Assembly (NCBI GenBank): GCA_900546665.1
Contig: URDY01000022.1
Location: 1 to 49,100, forward strand
Direction: 5' to 3'
From: an uncultured Paraprevotella sp.
GTDB lineage: Bacteria; Bacteroidota; Bacteroidia; Bacteroidales; Bacteroidaceae
DNA: 49,100 nucleotides
Below the pieces are notes generated by a model. It saw only the letters and a list, made by a program, of their open reading frames with translations, did not search any database and had not been told where the DNA came from. Below are positions 43,461 to 49,100 of this stretch, piece by piece (within the stretch, counting starts at the first letter, position 1; each line of letters starts with the position of its first letter). Both the position numbers and the translations under genes were made by a program.

Positions 43461-45350
43461 TCAATAAGTTTGAAGTCCTCTGACCAGGAAATAGTAGTAA
43501 TAGAACGTTTGTCCGAATTGCGGGTAAAAGGCGGTAGCCATTTGTTCTTCTGTCAATCCGGCACATTGCTGGGTAAACTCCATGAAGCGGTTATATGAAT
43601 CGATGACACCCTGCGAGAATGGCATGTGGCTGATATCCACTTTGTTTTCCAAGTGGCCGTAGAGATAAGCGGCTTCCTGGTAATGTATGGGCATTTCCTC
43701 TTTCGGATGGAGGGTGGCATATTTCATGAATCTTCTCCAGAACAGGTCTATGTCTTTCATCTGCAGTGCGGCAATCAGGGTCTGTTCCTGATAGACAGGA
43801 TCATCACTGTCGTCATAGGCGAAATGTTTGAGAAGGTACATTTCGATGACATTCAAGTCACTGGCCAGTTCATCACGTTGTGGCTTCAAACTAAGAATTG
43901 CTTTCAAAGCCGGATCTTTTTTAATATTTTCAGGATGTTCAAGATACGTTTTATATCTTTCTGCCCACTTCTTGTGAAACAGTGTCTGGCTAAGCAGGTT
44001 GAGATATTTTTCGGCAGCTTTCATTTCGCCGTTGAGAAGTGAAGTACGGGCCATAAATTTATAGTATTCAGCTTTCCAACCAAACACAACGCCGTCTTCC
44101 ATGCACCAGCGGTAGCAGTAGTTCAACTGGCCGTAATTATAATAAAGTGTTTTACCACCGACCTGAACCAGTCGTACGGGAAATGGAGCATTAGGTTTGG
44201 CACCTCCTTCACGGTAATGGAACATTTCGTTGCCGGCTCGTCCCAAACGGAATAAAGCCAGATTTCTGTACATGACGATTTGTCTGGTCGGTTCAGCATC
44301 TCCTTCTAAAGATTCCCGGATAACGGCTTCCCAGTTCTCTTCCTCTATGGCCCGGTTCATGCGCAGCTCTTTCTTGAAATTCTCATCATGATACCAGAAT
44401 GGTTTGATCAGATAAATTAAAATACCTAGGGCTGCTACTTGTATGATGGCGTAAGTCCAGGTTTTGGGCTGCAGGTTGATACGGTGTAGTAGAGTGAATA
44501 CCACAGGGCTGAAGAACAGGATTTCAAAAGGAAGGCGGTATTCCGTATAAGTTTGTCCAGCTACATCGAAACTGGGAAGAGCAGCTGTATAAATGGTTGA
44601 TAAGGAAGTCTGTGAATAGAATTGATAGGCAATCAGAGGAATACCCGCTACGAGTAGCAAGGAGATGATAAGAGAAACTATTCTGTCCTTGAGCCAGCTT
44701 CCTTGCTGGAATATGGCCAGAAGTCCCATGTAGACTGTACCCAAAAGGGCATAGGTACCCAATAACGGATAACCGATAACAGTCCAGACTACGATCCAAG
44801 CCAGATTATAAGGACGGCGTATGCGGCTGAAGAGCCATACTGCATATATGGCAATCAGGAAACCGCAAGTACCGGCGAAGAAATAACCCTGTAACTTAAT
44901 GTAATAGATAAAGTATCCCATCTGTGTGATACTGGCCAGCAGGCAGGCCGGAGCGGCTGCTGACAGAATACTCCAAATGTTGGAGAGACGGTAAGTGTTT
45001 TTAATTGCAAAGAACAATAATATCCAGAGAAGGGCCAATATACAGCAACCTGCTGCTGGATAATAGAAAAATTGAGTCAGGAAACAACTGATCCACAATA
45101 GTGCACCACCCGGATATTCTGTCAATGATTGCCAGAATACTTTTGTGGGTAGAAAAAGGTTAAGTTCTTGAATGCGGTATAATGTATCCGATTCAAAAAA
45201 ATACAGTAGAAAAGCCATAATTGCCGGTAAGACAATACCCGCAATCCTGGGCATCATCTTTTTCAGCCTTATGCTTAGAGAGCCTTCATTACCGTCGGGC
45301 ATAGAGGTCTTCTGATTAGGGTTAAAAGGCGATGAAAAATCGGTTTTCAT
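43461..45350 (-). CDS. DUF6057-family membrane protein
   Basis: A 629-aa inner-membrane protein. About ten hydrophobic segments fill residues 30-335 (IAGIVLPAIMAFLLYFFES, YPAAGCCILALLWILLFFAI, VVWTVIGYPLLGTYALLGTVY). The soluble C-terminal half (about 340-629) is helical with aromatic, tetratricopeptide-like repeats (EENWEAVIRESLEGDAE, LLNGEMKAAEKYLNLLSQTL). This two-part plan fits DUF6057, a family of unknown role in Bacteroidales. It is the first gene of the operon with the CxxCH lipoprotein and the S9 peptidase. MKTDFSS at 45350 is the first ATG; a later Met17 is possible but less likely. Confidence 0.82.
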   Translation of the reverse strand: MKTDFSSPFNPNQKTSMPDGNEGSLSIRLKKMMPRIAGIVLPAIMAFLLYFFESDTLYRIQELNLFLPTKVFWQSLTEYPGGALLWISCFLTQFFYYPAAGCCILALLWILLFFAIKNTYRLSNIWSILSAAAPACLLASITQMGYFIYYIKLQGYFFAGTCGFLIAIYAVWLFSRIRRPYNLAWIVVWTVIGYPLLGTYALLGTVYMGLLAIFQQGSWLKDRIVSLIISLLLVAGIPLIAYQFYSQTSLSTIYTAALPSFDVAGQTYTEYRLPFEILFFSPVVFTLLHRINLQPKTWTYAIIQVAALGILIYLIKPFWYHDENFKKELRMNRAIEEENWEAVIRESLEGDAEPTRQIVMYRNLALFRLGRAGNEMFHYREGGAKPNAPFPVRLVQVGGKTLYYNYGQLNYCYRWCMEDGVVFGWKAEYYKFMARTSLLNGEMKAAEKYLNLLSQTLFHKKWAERYKTYLEHPENIKKDPALKAILSLKPQRDELASDLNVIEMYLLKHFAYDDSDDPVYQEQTLIAALQMKDIDLFWRRFMKYATLHPKEEMPIHYQEAAYLYGHLENKVDISHMPFSQGVIDSYNRFMEFTQQCAGLTEEQMATAFYPQFGQTFYYYYFLVRGLQTY

Positions 45351-45397
45351 GTGTTGGTAGATTTGATTCGTATATAATATAATGTTGTATTCGTGAC

Positions 45398-45405
45398 CAA
45401 AGTTA
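45398..45405 (-). promoter_or_regulatory. -7 element of DUF6057 operon
   Basis: The plus strand reads CAAAGTTA, that is TAACTTTG on the minus strand, 48 bases before the DUF6057 start. Confidence 0.45.
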
Positions 45406-45477
45406 ATGATTATTAAGGCGAGATTATAATATTTTTTTGAAAACTTGTAGAAAAGTAGAAATTTAAAACAAAAATAT

Positions 45478-45485
45478 TATCTTTG
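45478..45485 (+). promoter_or_regulatory. -7 element of beta-galactosidase gene
   Basis: TATCTTTG followed by CACC, 59 bases before the ATG. Confidence 0.6.
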
Positions 45486-45531
45486 CACCATACTAATTCA
45501 AGTTTTTAACCGCGTGGAAACGCATAATTAA

Positions 45532-48681
<3,150 letters not shown>

Positions 48682-48739
48682 GGGAGAGCAAATTGATTGG
48701 AAATCTGATCTCAGAGGAGATCTGATTGAAATAGAATTA

Positions 48740-48774
48740 AACGGGTCGTCTTTTAAAAGACGGCTCGTTTTTTT
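48740..48774 (+). terminator. Terminator of beta-galactosidase gene
   Basis: A nearly perfect hairpin, AACGGGTCGTCTTTT with AAAAGACGGCTCGTT, is followed by seven T, 59 bases after the stop. Confidence 0.85.
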
Positions 48775-48963
48775 GATAAGTATTGGTGATGTAGTGACAT
48801 TCTGTTCTTCTGTGGGGAATGAGATCTATTTGTATGCAGATAATGGAATTGAATGACAGAGTTAAGTGGATGTTTATCCAAAATATCTTTTCTGTTGATT
48901 GTTTGCTTATTTTGACAACTTTTCCCCAAATCTATTCCCTATCATGTTATTTCCCTTTTTTAT
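48775..48963. other. Intergenic, nothing recognised
   Basis: No conserved ORF, promoter match or hairpin was seen between the beta-galactosidase terminator and the terminal repeat. Confidence 0.5.
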
Positions 48964-49100
48964 CCTTCACCTCTTCACCACCCTTTATTTATGCGGGCTG
49001 AAAGGTGATGCAGATCCTTCACCACTCCTTCACCTTATCCTTCACGTCTGATTTTTCATGATTTCAGAACAAAAAAACAGCATTCAAATATCCTGACATT
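48964..49100 (-). repeat. Right copy of the 137-bp inverted terminal repeat
   Basis: The reverse complement of this stretch matches 1-137 at 134 of 137 positions. The heptamer appears here as CCTTCAC. Homology ends at 48964, and the flanking bases are unrelated to those inside the left copy. Confidence 0.9.

Overview
This window looks like chromosome of a gut-type Bacteroidales bacterium (Bacteroides, Phocaeicola or Prevotella-like). The evidence is a set of promoter -7 elements matching the Bacteroidetes sigma consensus TAnnTTTG, gene starts without Shine-Dalgarno sequences, and lineage-typical families: GH97, GH31 and GH105 glycosidases, S9 dipeptidyl peptidases, a propeller-type AraC regulator, the C-terminal part of a hybrid two-component regulator, a fasciclin lipoprotein and DUF6057. 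No tRNA, rRNA or CRISPR array was seen. A 137-bp repeat sits in inverted orientation at the two extreme ends (134 of 137 bases identical), so the window may be a whole contig that stops at a dispersed repeat.

Layout: 0.5-2.6 kb, a GH97 glycosidase gene broken by a 4-bp duplication. 3.0-5.6 kb, a sodium/solute symporter and a sugar O-acetyltransferase. 5.8-10.7 kb, cobalamin genes: cbiA and cobQ on the plus strand, meeting cbiB and cobD on the minus strand. 11.1-12.4 kb, gph and a SIMPL-domain protein. 12.7-18.5 kb, a damaged region where an ISL3-type insertion sequence joins a secreted modular protein that has lost its start to a hybrid two-component regulator that has lost its sensor and kinase. 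18.6-30.5 kb, a minus-strand glycan locus: membrane-anchored AraC regulator, GH31 alpha-xylosidase/alpha-glucosidase-like enzyme, fasciclin lipoprotein, a very large multimodular GH31 enzyme, and a 56-aa peptide gene not obvious from ORF length alone. There is no SusC/SusD pair. 30.5-33.6 kb, the nucleotide-loop genes cobU-cobT-cobS-cobC. 33.8-36.0 kb, a DPP IV-like peptidase; 36.1-39.4 kb, a YhcC-type radical SAM protein and a GH105-DUF4861 fusion. 39.6-45.4 kb, an operon of DUF6057 membrane protein, TolB-like lipoprotein with a CxxCH motif, and a second S9 peptidase. 45.5-48.7 kb, a GH2 beta-galactosidase.

Together the two cob clusters supply amidation of the corrin ring (CbiA, CobQ), aminopropanol arm attachment (CobD, CbiB) and lower-ligand assembly (CobU, CobT, CobS, CobC). 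Corrin-ring synthesis must be elsewhere or be replaced by salvage. The rest of the window is mostly exported machinery for plant or host glycan and peptide breakdown. Four lesions are visible: the GH97 frameshift, two in the secreted modular gene, and a homopolymer shift in the fasciclin lipoprotein signal peptide. The IS junction is surely structural. The small indels could be real, phase-variable, or sequencing errors.
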